From the NCBI GenBank assembly GCA_035582835.1, contig JAYKAV010000467.1, positions 290,149 to 354,148 of the forward strand: a DNA stretch of 64,000 nt. The letters run 5' to 3'. Shown piece after piece: positions 53,501 to 64,000 of the stretch (position 1 is the stretch's first letter; the number at the start of each line of letters is the position of its first letter). The translations under genes and the position numbers were made by a program. Below the pieces are notes generated by a model. It was given only the letters and a program-made list of their open reading frames with translations. It did no database searches and had not been told where the DNA came from. This DNA is from Phoebastria nigripes. Lineage: Eukaryota > Chordata > Aves > Procellariiformes > Diomedeidae.

Positions 53501-56177
53501 CAACTGCTCTGTCATGACATACAGCAAGTTAATGACAAATGGAGAATTCTAATAATGTCTGTCCTTACCAATCATATTAATTGCTTTTATATTCATTTTA
53601 TGAAAAATGCCACAGTAAACATATGACTAATGGGAAAGCAATTTGGGCTGGTTTTAGGGGAGGGATGGGAGGAAGCTATGTTTGTTTTTTAGTATTAGCT
53701 ACTTCAGTAAAAAGAGATTTTGCATTAGAAAGCTGACTTTCAGAAAGCCCAAGAAATGTAATTCAATCTGCATTGGAAGTTTTTTTGCTTAACTTTTCCT
53801 TGTTTTCCTTACGTGCACAATTTGAACTCTTAATTGTTACACAGATTAATTTATGACTTAAGCTAGTATATGGAACTGCTAATTTACCTATCATTAATGC
53901 CTTTGTATTAAATTTTGCTATCTTAAACAGATTTCATTATGTCCCCATTGTCTATGGCATATGTTTGTAATGAATGCAAACTGTGAGGACTTGTGTCTAA
54001 GCAAACAGACTCTCCTGAAAGAGTACATAAAGTGTGTGTGGCTTCCTTGACTGTAGTTAATTGCTGTTCATTCCTTTTGGCAGTGGTTTCTTTATTGTTA
54101 GCTTTTTGGGAAGCTTTTATCAATAATGTTTTCTCTATTTGCCTTGGAATAGGAATGCATCTAGGAATAAGTCCTCCCATGCTCTTTCTAAGCCAATTTT
54201 GGTTGGCCTAATAGTGAAATATTCAAAGAACTATCTCTACCACCAGGACTGACTTAAAAAGCAGTGCTAGGCTCAAACTCCTTTCTTTCCTGCACAGCTC
54301 TTTTTTGTTTTATTTTTTGTCTTTTATTTGATACTGTAGTCTCACAAGATGCAACTACTATATTGCTATGAATGAGAATTTATTGAAAGGCTTAGAGTTC
54401 TGTTTAGGAAAATATTAGCAAATTTTTTTTACTAAGGGATTTTGCTGTTCAAAATTCAAACTCTTGCAGCTTAAAGCAATTTCCAGTATACTTTTACTTG
54501 CTTATTGACCAAATTTCCAGGAGAGTGCACTCCCTTCTTGCCAGCAGCACACCACCTGTCAAGGGGGGCCCAGATGTCCTGCATGACTCTGGCCCTGACC
54601 CCAGAGCAGGCTGGGCCCTGAGTACAGGGCTGCAGCCCACTGGGCCAGCTGCATCAGCCAGTAACTTCTTCCCCTTCTCCCATGATTTTAAATGTCCCCA
54701 GAGAATTTTCTAGAGATAATTTTAAAATTCTTGGTTTTCTCTTCAAATCACCAAAATCCCCTGCAAACTGGACCTGCTTGTGCAGTTTGGGGCTGAAAGG
54801 GTCTGCTGCTTCCGACTTCATCAAGGCACAGACCATTTCAGAGTGGGAATGCAGGGAGAAGGCTCAGCCTGAGCACAGGGCTGCTACCCTCCTGACCATG
54901 TTCTCACCGTGGTGGTAAGGAGTCCCTTTCACTCACACTCAGTCAACCTTGCCTGTGTTTTTGCACAGTGGTTCAGCAACAGCAGGTAGGGAGGCTTCTG
55001 GCCTGGTGGCTAAGGTACTCCCAGGCCTGAGAAATGGAGATTTGACCTCCTTAAGGTAATTTAAACCAGATCTACCACTTCCCAGGCAATTTCTACAGTA
55101 ATCACTGGGCTGGTGTAAGAAAAGTACGGCATACCTTGACCATTAAAAACAGTAGAAACACCATTTTACTTGGAAAAGTAGTACTTTTAGTGTGTGACAT
55201 TCTCAAAGCACCTCTGCTCAGCTGGATCACTTCAAAAATTAGGTAAGGAATACTTACGGAGATACCGTCTAATTTTGGCCTTTGGATTTAAATGTTTTAA
55301 ACTGATCTTCACTGGCACCAATTTCTCTCCATTGACTATAAGAGGAACTTCAGCATGCAGCTTTGATTCCCTGAATTATACCTTTATTATGTACTTAAAA
55401 TACCCTTAAAATCCCTCTGGATTCTGACTCCCACTTAAGGAGCTGGTACATTGGTCAGATTGGGGTCATTAAGAATTTGCACAGAAACAGAACTGTGAGT
55501 GCCTGGAAAATGTCTCAGGCCAGTGGAGATCAGTGCCTTCAGGGCTTGTTTTGAGGGGATCTGAGTGTGGAGCAAACAAGCCAGAAGAGTTTGGAATGAA
55601 AGTCTGATCATAGCTAGGAAATGATATAAAGTCTTCCTACTTGATAAGGATTTCCCACCACAAACAGAAGGCCATTCATATCATTTGCTATCCTCTCACA
55701 AGTGCCAAAAATTTCAGCAAAAGACAAACAAAAAAATGGACCAACAATACATAACAATTCTACAACCTGTCTTTATGCTATGCAGAAGCTGAAATGGGGT
55801 GACACCTAGACATTGACTCCATGTAGAACTTTGCATCTGACAGACTATTTCAGGTAGAAGAAATTCAGACACTACAAAATAGGCAGCTATGTGAAAATTT
55901 TAAGGGATGCTTCTACCTTTGTATAGGTGTCTGCTTCAAAGCGTCTGAACACCCTCCAACTAAAAGAGCACTGCTGTTGTTCTACCTGCTCTGAAGGTTT
56001 CATACTATGCTGATAGCATCTTATGTAGACTGTGGCAGGCACTAGACGTTGTACTTAGTCAAGATGATAAAAACAAAGAGTTTTAGGATGGATCTGGAAA
56101 GCATATACATGGCAAAGCATGGAAAAGCGTATGTTCTTGCAAAATGTCAGGATTAACCACCAGTAATTTAAATGTAG

Positions 56178-56214
<37 letters not shown>
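56178..56214. repeat. (TAA)n microsatellite, about 12 copies
   Basis: A perfect trinucleotide array of TAA/AAT lying just beyond the candidate minus-strand terminal exon. Likely polymorphic. Confidence 0.98.
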
Positions 56215-56215
<1 letters not shown>

Positions 56216-56302
56216 ACAGAGAAGCCCCTTCTCAGTATGTGTAGACTTGAAACTGAAATGAGTGGGAAGCCTGTCTGAGTAAAGCAAGTGACCCAGATCA
56301 AA

Positions 56303-56389
56303 TTACTTGCTAGCTATCAGGCCATCGGTCCTGAAGTATTCAAAATATTCACTGAAGGCAACAGGAAATTCTGGTCCAAGGCAGTAACC
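56303..56389 (-). other. Candidate terminal coding exon, low confidence
   Basis: On the minus strand, an acceptor CATCTTTGTTTTCAG is followed by 28 open codons and a TAA stop (56303-56305). The peptide starts GYCLGPEFPVAFSEY and ends DGLIASK. It would be phase 0 at its start, which fits the end of the candidate exon at 56686-56734. I do not recognise the peptide, and no AATAAA was seen soon after it. Chance remains the simplest explanation. Confidence 0.18.
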
Positions 56390-56685
56390 CTGAAAACAAA
56401 GATGTGTGCAAAATGCACTTACTGTATTACTATAATATTAGTGCATGCCTCCGTGATTTAACTGCACAGTTTTAAAGACCTGCTTACCACCCACCACAAG
56501 GTGAAATATTTGTATTGATTACAACTTGGCAGTAAGTGTTGTTGTTACTGTTGCCATGGTTCCCTTCCCACTACATAGCATCATGCCATTTACATTCTTA
56601 ATTAAATACATTTCTTCAAGTGAGTTCTGATTACAAGGATGAGACAAAGGTTGATGCATTAAACTGGTCCAGGGTGATTACTTAC

Positions 56686-56734
56686 ATTCTCCACGTCATT
56701 AGCATTAGTGCTTTCAGTGTCAGTCTGGTAAAAC
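56686..56734 (-). other. Candidate 49-bp exon, low confidence
   Basis: On the minus strand, an acceptor CATTAATTTTTGCAG leads into 49 bp ending AAT|GTAAGT, a strong donor. After one leading base the frame reads FYQTDTESTNANDVEN and joins in phase to the open segment at 56303-56389. A second frame is also open, so the coding signal is weak. No family is recognised. Confidence 0.18.
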
Positions 56735-58169
56735 CTGCAAAAATTAATGAAAGATTCTCTTAAGAGAAAAAAATAATTTTGATATTCTTTTTTTTTTTCA
56801 TCAGTTTCAGGGCCATCAGCAGCCTTTACAGTTCCTTTCCTCCTTTATAATTATTTAAGAGAGGACCCTTTTTTTCTGTTTACAGGCATCAATGTTACTA
56901 GGTTATCTGAATTATTCTCGTATCTTGGTAAACATAAAAAGTNCTCAGTAAAAACTAGTCTGTTTACTAAACTTCTTAAATTTTGGAGGCTATTCTGAGG
57001 ACATAAAGAAAATGACAGAAGGAAACCCTGAAACACCTAAAAGAATAAAGCAGATTACAGGCTGTATAACTATAAATAGATCCGTGGCTGTAATAATGCT
57101 TCAAACTAAGGGATTCAAGCATTGTTTAAAAAGGTTTGACATTGCCTGCTTATTCATCCGTCTCAGCTCTGGATGACAGGTTTCAGACAGAAAATTTCTG
57201 GAAAAAGAATCTGGAAAAATTACAGACAGTTCGTGAGATCAGGTGGCATTGGGAAAAGGTTATTTATCCGGTTCTTCATTAACAGTAAAGCTGCATTGCC
57301 AATGTCTGGAATACAGTTTAAGTTTAAAGATGCCTACTGATATTACCTCATTTAAACATCAGTTTTGAGAACAAAGACAGTTCTCAAAAGCCAGAGGTTA
57401 TATCATTCTTCTAGTGTAGAAAAAGCCCTGGTGTTCTGTTGCAGAGAGCTAACAACTGGAGCCAGAGTCAGAACATTTTCAACTAGATGTATCTAAACAT
57501 ACCATTTCACTAGAGTGAAATTTGTTTTGAAGAGACGTATCAGTTGCAAGAAATGTTTTCACAGGAAGGGTTAAGAGGTCATGGTTCCTCTAGGCATTTC
57601 CAAGCAGAAGTGAGAGAGAATCAGACTGAAAACTTGACATGTGCTAGCCTAGAACAGGCATTTTGAGGCAATTCTGCTAGTAAATACATATCTGAAGGAT
57701 TTCATTTTTCGTTCCAGAACCGAAATTTCAGAAAAAGTCATGAAACAGAATTGGGTTCTACCAGCCTGTTCTACTAATACTTATTAATGTTTGGATTACA
57801 TATCAACCAGAGGCCAAACCAGACCAGAGTGTTACATTGCAGTGCCCACAGAGCATACGGCAGAAAGATGCAGACTAGGCAAAGGGCAGGAAGGCCAATC
57901 AACAGCCCTGTGGCCTAGCTTATGGTCCTGATTTCCCTCCTCGCTAAACCATCCTGCCTCCCATTGTCCTGGCAGTGATCTCAGGGAAAGACAAGGTGAA
58001 AGAATGAGGTACCTATGTTTGCCAAATAAAAAACGCATTAGTATGGAGATACTATGTTTGAATTTCAATATTGGCCACAAAGAACAAATGGGGACAAAGC
58101 CAAGCTTTGACCTGATGATAACTACTGAATACCATCTGGAAGGCAGAGTCTGAGTGCACTGCCACTTAC

Positions 58170-58202
58170 CTTTTTACCTCCAATTTTCTTCACTAACCTC
58201 CG
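58170..58202 (-). other. Candidate 33-bp microexon, low confidence
   Basis: On the minus strand, the acceptor CTTCTGCTTTTATTACAG and a consensus donor AAG|GTAAGT bound 33 bp. Only one frame is open, giving the basic peptide RRLVKKIGGKK. Both splice signals are strong. Its phase (0 to 0) fits direct joining to 56303-56389 but not to 56686-56734, so these three cannot all be constitutive exons of one transcript without a missing exon. Confidence 0.15.
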
Positions 58203-58306
58203 CTGTAATAAAAGCAGAAGATTCATAGCACAATAAAACCCATGAGCTGATTAATTTGTAAAGACTATAGGCAGCTATAAATTTTCTTCTTTTTTTTTTC
58301 TTTCAG

Positions 58307-58469
58307 TGTCTGTAGGAGGTTGACACTGTCCAACTTGGGCACCAAACCTATGTATCTCTCAGGCCTGATTTACAGCTGCAACCGGGTGCTCCTAGGAAAG
58401 GTTGGCAGAATCACTCTTGAGATGTTGGTGATCAAATTAACACAGTGTGATAGGAATTGCACTTCTTAG
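58307..58469 (+). other. Candidate plus-strand exon after strong acceptor, low confidence
   Basis: A T-rich tract of more than 20 nt ending in CAG (58306) is followed by 53 open codons (from 58308) to a TAG at 58467-58469. There is no good donor and no nearby polyadenylation signal. It lies on the strand opposite to, and only about 100 bp from, the candidate microexon at 58170-58202. This shows how often such signals arise by chance here. Confidence 0.1.
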
Positions 58470-61400
58470 CATAGAGTTCATTCTCTCTAAGTAAATAGCT
58501 TAATTTTGGGTCAAGTGTCCTTCAATAAGATATCATATAATATAAAATAATCTTCTTATAGGCTTTCATAATGATGATAAGAAGACAAGAAGCAATCATA
58601 TTCCAGAGCTATTCTTCCATGAGTAGAAAGGATAACAGAGAAAAAAGGGGAGAAGTGGCTAATAAAATAAATATAACAGCAAAATTATACAGGGAGCTAA
58701 TATTTTCTACAAGCTATTTGCAATAATGATAAAATGTACTATGTGAAATTGAAATGTGTCTAGGAATTAATGAAGACCAAAAGCAAAGAGATCTGACAAG
58801 TAATGTGATGTACAGATTTTTTCAATATGTTCCATGAAGATGAAATTGCTTGACTGGAGCAAAATATCTATGGCAGTATGAAGACTAGACCATAAACAGT
58901 TACACCTAATACACCTTAAAAAAGTTTGCAAGCCTAGCTGTCATGGGAGGGAAAGCCACTGAAATGAGACTGACATAGATGGAGAAGCCAGAGCATCCCT
59001 CAAGAACACAGGATACACAGTGATCCAGAGATGACACAGTCTGCTGAAACACACTGCCATAAGGGTGCTGTGAAACCTCATAAAGTGCCAATAGCAGCAT
59101 TAATCTGTTTGAGAGCTGGCACCTTCTCCTCTGTGCTTTTTTGTGACAACTAAGACCAAGAGAAATACTTTTGTTCACAGCATTTAGGTCTGACAGGACA
59201 TGACATGCTCCTTCTATCACCAGTCCAGCAGAACCCAAGAAGGTTGTTCTTCATTGCATATTGCAGAACATAGCTACCACCTCAGGTGAGTGAGAGAAAT
59301 TGTGGTGTATGAAAAGAGATCTGTTACTATGTCTTTTATTGTGATAGTGCTTAGAAGCATTAATTAAGTAATCTAGGCCTAACTGCAATGAGAGCTATGC
59401 TCATTTTATTAACAGATTATTTATAATCTTAGACCAGAATTCTGCCATCACTTTTGCATGTGCACAGCTCTTCTGTAAAAGAAAACTTCACAAGAGTCAC
59501 TAGTACTATTTACATTAAAAGTTAAGTGGATATTGAAGAATTAATCGGACTAGGACATTGGCATATTCTTTTTATGTAATGGCAAATGATAGCTCTGACA
59601 AGGTTCTGTAAAATACCTGGAGGAAATTTTCTAGACAAATAAAACATAGACACTGAAAGCCTAAGTCACACCTAGATTTTGTCAACACCTCTAATTTTAC
59701 AAATGCCTCAAAAGCTAATACCTTTCACTCTCAAATACCCCTCACTTTTTTAGCACATATAACTGGGAAAATGGAGTCACAGAAACTTTTACTGGGGAAA
59801 ACTGCTGTGACCATATGTTCACACAGAAATAGCATGTGAGAGATATGGCCACAGTGGCTTATTATTTTTTCTATTAGGGCATAGGTATGTGCTTTAAAAG
59901 GCAAAATCATACCACCCCTATTTGGAAGTCCACTTTGTGGGATAGCTCTCCACTGTCTTCTTACCATACAACCACTACCTTGGCCTTCAGGTGCATGACA
60001 TATGTCTCACTGAAGGGAGTCCTACTCGTTAAGACCCCTTACAGATCTTGTAACATCAGATCTGCTGCTACTCCAGTTTCATCCCACAAAATCAGTCTCT
60101 GAATTACAGGCTCCGAATAAAATGGTTCAACAATGTCCTTTTCGTCTTCCTGTTGCACCTGAACTTCTTACCCAACCAAAGTGTCCCATACTTTACACTA
60201 GGGCCACCCTGTCGCTCCCTACAATCTTTACTTCTCACAACCATTCTATTTCTTGGCCATAATAATCTCAAAACAGAGCCAATACAAAAACCTAGTGATA
60301 CAGTAAAACACTAAAAAGAATATAATTAGGATGTATGTAAATTAAGATTGTCAGAACTAACTAGTTTCCCTCTATCCTACAGAAGGAACAGAAAACTTCT
60401 TGCAAAGTTCATCGCTCTAAGTTTTTGTTAACATAGAAAGAAAGAAAATAGCCTAGAAAAGAAAATGACAAGGAACAGTTAAACATCTGTCATTAGCATA
60501 AGAAAGATTATTTCACTGAGAGGGGAGTTCCAGCCAGTGGCCATCTGTTTATAAAATATATATAGTTAATATATAAAAACCAATAACTTGTTTTGAAAAG
60601 AAAAGAAAAAAAAAAAACCACTTTAAAAAGTTAAAAGAAAACTGTAAGAAAATAATAACACACTAAAACATTCTAACAAGAATCTCTTCCTTGGCAGACA
60701 AACCAAAACAAAGTCCCCTCCAGCAAACAGTCATGCAGCAGTCACAAAATTCATTGCCACTTACAAAGTGCTACAGGGCAGTTTCCATTCTGCACTGGCT
60801 TGTAACAAGGGAAAATACATTAAAGATACAGGGGTGCTGAGCTACTGCAGTAGTGAGGCCACGATCATTGAGCAAGGATGGAGGACTAGAGCATCTCTGC
60901 TCCTGCCTGTGAGTGAACATGCCACTCTGAAGGTCTTACAAGGTAGGTCCCTTTTTACCAGACTCTCGGTTGGGAGAAAATGCAGATATGGACTTGAGAG
61001 GAAGTGGAATAAAGTGAGGGGCATTACTGAGGAGAATGGTACTATAAATAATGGAAATAATGAGGAAAAAATGCTATTAGAAAAGCACTTTATTACACCA
61101 TAAATGAAAGTCACAGAAACCTTATCTGAGAAGACAAAGATTAAATAGAAGTTAAAATGACCATTTTACCTTGCACAGTGATATTAAAGTGCACAGTAGT
61201 ATAAAATGTCCCAATGAAAGCTGAAATTTCAGATGGCCTAGGCATTCCTAATGCACAATAGATTAAAGAAAATGAGTACAAATTCCAGAATAACACTAGA
61301 CTTTCAAAGTACTTCAGCATGCTCCATATGGATTTTTTTAAAATCTACCAAAATGAAAGCTCACCTTTCTCAAAAATCTAGAGTCAGAAATGCGCACTGA

Positions 61401-62837
61401 GCACCTGAAAATATTTGTATGATATTGCCTTTGTTTAAAGAAAACCCCANCTTGATTCTTCAGGTTAAAAGTTTTTTTCAGGTATAAAATAGAGAAAAAG
61501 AGATGGATCTGAAAAGATCTGTTTTTTTCTCAGGTACAAAACAGAGGAAGAGATCACAATGAAAGCTAGCTGCTCTTTCACTGGAGACATGCCACAGGGC
61601 ATTCCTATGAAAAATTACTCAGAAAGTTTGGTAAATTACAGAATAACCTTGATATTAGATCAACTAAATGAAAAGCTTGCACTAGAGTGGTTTAACTGTC
61701 TTCAAATTACAGGGTTCATCCAGACTGAATCTGTGAGATTGGTTTTGTTCAAACCCGAAATCCTAAACATATATTTGACAGGAGTAAAACAAAAAGATTT
61801 AGCAGATCTCAGATGACATAGTAATCAAGAACAGATGTCTACAGAAATTTAAGCAAGAGGAATACTCTTATAAATTATCAGTGGGTAAAATTCTTGAACT
61901 ATTTAGGCAGTTCCCAGTATTGCTGATAGCCCGTTGCAATCTTCATGTTTCATGTTAGCCTTATAAAGGTGTCCTTGATACATTCACTCACTCTACTGCT
62001 ACTTCGTCTCAATATACTACGACCACAAATATTTCTTATATTATTTTTGAGCTACTCCACCCAGGATGTGGTAAATTGAGATATGCAGGAGTACAAAAGA
62101 CAACATTTATTGGGGAAGAATAACAGCTCTGCTTCTCTTACAAATGAAACTGAATATCAAGCTGAGAAGTGACACTGAGCATGTTTACCCATTTTGGAAT
62201 TGCTGTGCAGCTTCTGTGATCTCCAAAAAAACCTCAGCCTCAGCAGTGATCCTGTCACATCATCACATGCAAGCACAACATCACAATTATAAAACTCAGT
62301 GCATTTTAGCAATAGGGGCTTGGGATTTGGGAAGTCTCTGGATGAAGCTGAATGTTTGTAACCATATCCTAGCATAACCTTTAATTAAGGGTGCTGGAGA
62401 GACCTTCCCTGACTCTGTAAACACCAAGTCTGTAATTGCATGCATGTCATCACTTTGAAAGGCTTTCAGGCAGTGGGATTTTGTGGAGACTTAATCCCCT
62501 AAACTCTTTTTGCCTCATGTATAGAAACGTGCTTGCACTTCAGAAACAAACCCTTCAAAAAGATGCACATTTTTGTGTGTACAGCAAATTTGAATCATTT
62601 GACTTTTCTTATAGCTCCTGGGCAGCACTGAGCACAGGCCTTTGGGACGATATACAATCATAGGGATGAAAGGCTCCTTTCATTTCCTGTTTTAAGATTC
62701 CCTCAGGGGAACATACATCTTACAACTGAAAGAAAATCAAGTAATGTCAGCACCTTGACTTCTTCACTTCACTAGAAGAGTATATGCATAGCAGCTTGAT
62801 CCAACATCAAAGATAAGTTACAAGAGTTATTACTCAC

Positions 62838-62929
62838 CATCACATTCCTGATGAATACGAAGAACTGCATTGAAATCAAAGGAAGGTGCAGTTTTTGTTC
62901 CCGTGGTAATACAGTCTCCTCTGCTTTGC
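62838..62929 (-). other. Candidate 92-bp exon, low confidence
   Basis: On the minus strand, a consensus donor ATG|GTGAGT closes 92 bp, while the acceptor (GAGTTTTGGCAG) has a weak pyrimidine tract. Two frames are open, one reading TKTAPSFDFNAVLRIHQECD. Having two open frames lowers the weight. No protein family is recognised. Confidence 0.12.
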
Positions 62930-63466
62930 CTGCCAAAACTCTCACCTCTGTTTGCCAGCCAGGTGACTGGAGGCCTAATTATTTGCCTGTACGTGAAAAG
63001 TTTCTCTGTGCATGTGGTCATTGCACACACCACCACATGGCCTCAACCACAGAAACTTCTTCAGGTGATACAGTAAACACATATTTTTAGGGACGTCTCT
63101 CAACTTCAGCTCTAGACACAGCGCAGAAGTGAATATGGGTAAATGTGTTTTATAAATGTCTTTAAGATACCCTTTGGCTCGATCTCCCTTTCTTGGAAAT
63201 CTTCCCTGAACAGCACCATGTGTTGGCTGATCACGAAAATCTCATGGATGGCCTTGCCTCCCCACTGCCTCTTTTTCCCATGCTCCCCAAATGTAGAATG
63301 AAAGAGACAAGGTATTTCCCTGGCAGCATTGGTGTCCCTGAGAATGCCTTAAGCTGTGTTGATCCTTCTGTTGCCAATTCATTTACATGACGTAAAACTC
63401 CTCTAACTCAACAGAGGATTTTGCCATTTATCTTCATGCTGCTACAAAGCAAAATAAAGCAAAATA

Positions 63467-63670
63467 AATTCTTCACAATGAGAAGGGTTAAGCACTGGAA
63501 CCTGCACTAATTGTGCAGAGAGGCTGTGGATCTGCATCCTTAGAGATTTTACAGGATAAGGCCCTGGGCAACCCAAGTTGACTTTGCAGTTAGCCCTGCT
63601 CTGAGCAGTGGGCTGCACTGAGTGCCACCCTGATGTCACCTCCAAGCTAGATTGTGCTATGACTCTGATT
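63467..63670 (+). mobile_element. CR1 LINE 3' end, plus orientation
   Basis: It starts at TTCTTCACAATGAGAAGG, the CR1 ORF2 box for FFTMR-type sequence, continues through GCACTGGAACCTG and CAGAGAGGCTGTGGAT, and reaches an eroded tail GTGCTATGACTCTGA. It is strongly diverged: the usual GATCTCCAGAGGTCCCTTCC box is reduced to GATGTCACCTCCAAGC. It is inactive. Just upstream is a short tandem repeat AAAGCAAAAT (63446-63466) at the insertion border. Confidence 0.85.
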
Positions 63671-64000
63671 TTTAAAGCAGCATTTGCCGACTGAAGTGCG
63701 TAAATCTGGTTCCTGCTGTGCAAGGGGAGCAAGGTATTTATTTTTAATGTGAGTTTCACATGTTTTTCACATGATACTCACTGTGACCTCAGTACTTCCC
63801 TGCTGCTTCAGTACTATCCCAAATAATAATCACCAAACTGAGGCAATATTTTAATGGGTCCAACATACCTCTGAAACTGAGAGGAACCCAACTGTACAGT
63901 GACAACTACAGAAAGTAAAGTTGCCATCAAAACTCACTTTTGTAGAATTTTGCAAATGTCATTTAATCCTAAGGAAGTTCAAGAAAACAGCTGGCAACCA
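63671..64000. other. Terminal interval, nothing recognised
   Basis: About 330 bp of AT-rich DNA to the window edge. A minus-strand segment ending CAGAG|GTATGT near 63869 has an acceptor-like tract 37 bp upstream, but all three frames are open, so it says nothing about coding. Confidence 0.5.

Larger units (their letters stand above)
50501..63466. other. Mostly single-copy DNA; weak exon candidates on both strands
   Basis: No confident gene. It holds the TAA microsatellite (56178-56214), single N positions at 56943 and 61450, and splice-bounded open segments listed separately (56303-56389, 56686-56734, 58170-58202, 62838-62929 on minus; 58307-58469 on plus). A GC-richer patch at 54520-54660 has no recognisable product. 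The segments 52100-52300 and 53030-53260 look like complex noncoding DNA rather than repeats. Confidence 0.55.

Noticed and set aside
58906..59238. 110-codon minus-strand open frame, moderately cysteine-rich
   Set aside because: No domain, no splice context and no conserved motif. Length is within the chance range for 64 kb in six frames.
1..64000. CRISPR arrays, tRNA, rRNA or bacterial operon signals
   Set aside because: No regularly spaced direct repeats, cloverleaf-like segments or operon-like coding density. The window is vertebrate nuclear DNA.

Overview
This window reads as bird nuclear DNA from a draft assembly. It is AT-rich, has no operon structure or dense open frames, and its recognisable interspersed repeats are CR1 LINE fragments (five, on both strands) plus one avian endogenous-retrovirus LTR whose opening sequence I know from many bird genomes. 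Twelve isolated single N positions and one NN inside a G-homopolymer fit a draft assembly. I assign no species; the LTR type argues loosely for a neoavian bird.

No protein-coding gene of the host can be called with confidence. The open frames are short, lack family motifs and are scattered as chance predicts. The only frame with clear protein homology is the C-terminal part of a CR1 reverse-transcriptase ORF at about 40.9-41.6 kb. I read the window as intergenic DNA or the inside of a very long intron. A few splice-bounded open segments are listed as low-confidence exon candidates. They are two on the plus strand near 36.9-37.5 kb, a possible minus-strand 3' gene end near 56.3-58.2 kb, and two weaker ones near 58.3 and 62.9 kb.

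Layout: 1-7.4 kb is unique AT-rich DNA; 7.45-7.77 kb is a CR1 (minus). 7.8-14.8 kb is unique, with a perfect 63-bp tandem duplication at 9.6 kb. A possible hAT-like MITE lies at 14.8 kb, next to a pair of small hairpins at 14.4 kb, and a block that keeps several CpGs lies at 17.0 kb. A CR1 tail (plus) is at 20.1 kb and a longer decayed CR1 (plus) at 23.8-24.5 kb. A hexanucleotide AAAAAG array with an adjacent inverted repeat is at 26.2 kb and a 45-bp G tract at 27.4 kb. The ERV LTR is at 38.8-39.6 kb and a well-preserved CR1 (minus) at 40.8-41.6 kb. A MITE-like element with 15-bp terminal inverted repeats is at 50.3-50.5 kb, a TAA microsatellite at 56.2 kb and a CR1 tail (plus) at 63.5-63.7 kb.

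Nothing here acts as a gene system. What can be described is transposon history, simple repeats and the weak exon candidates. I found no convincing new biological system.
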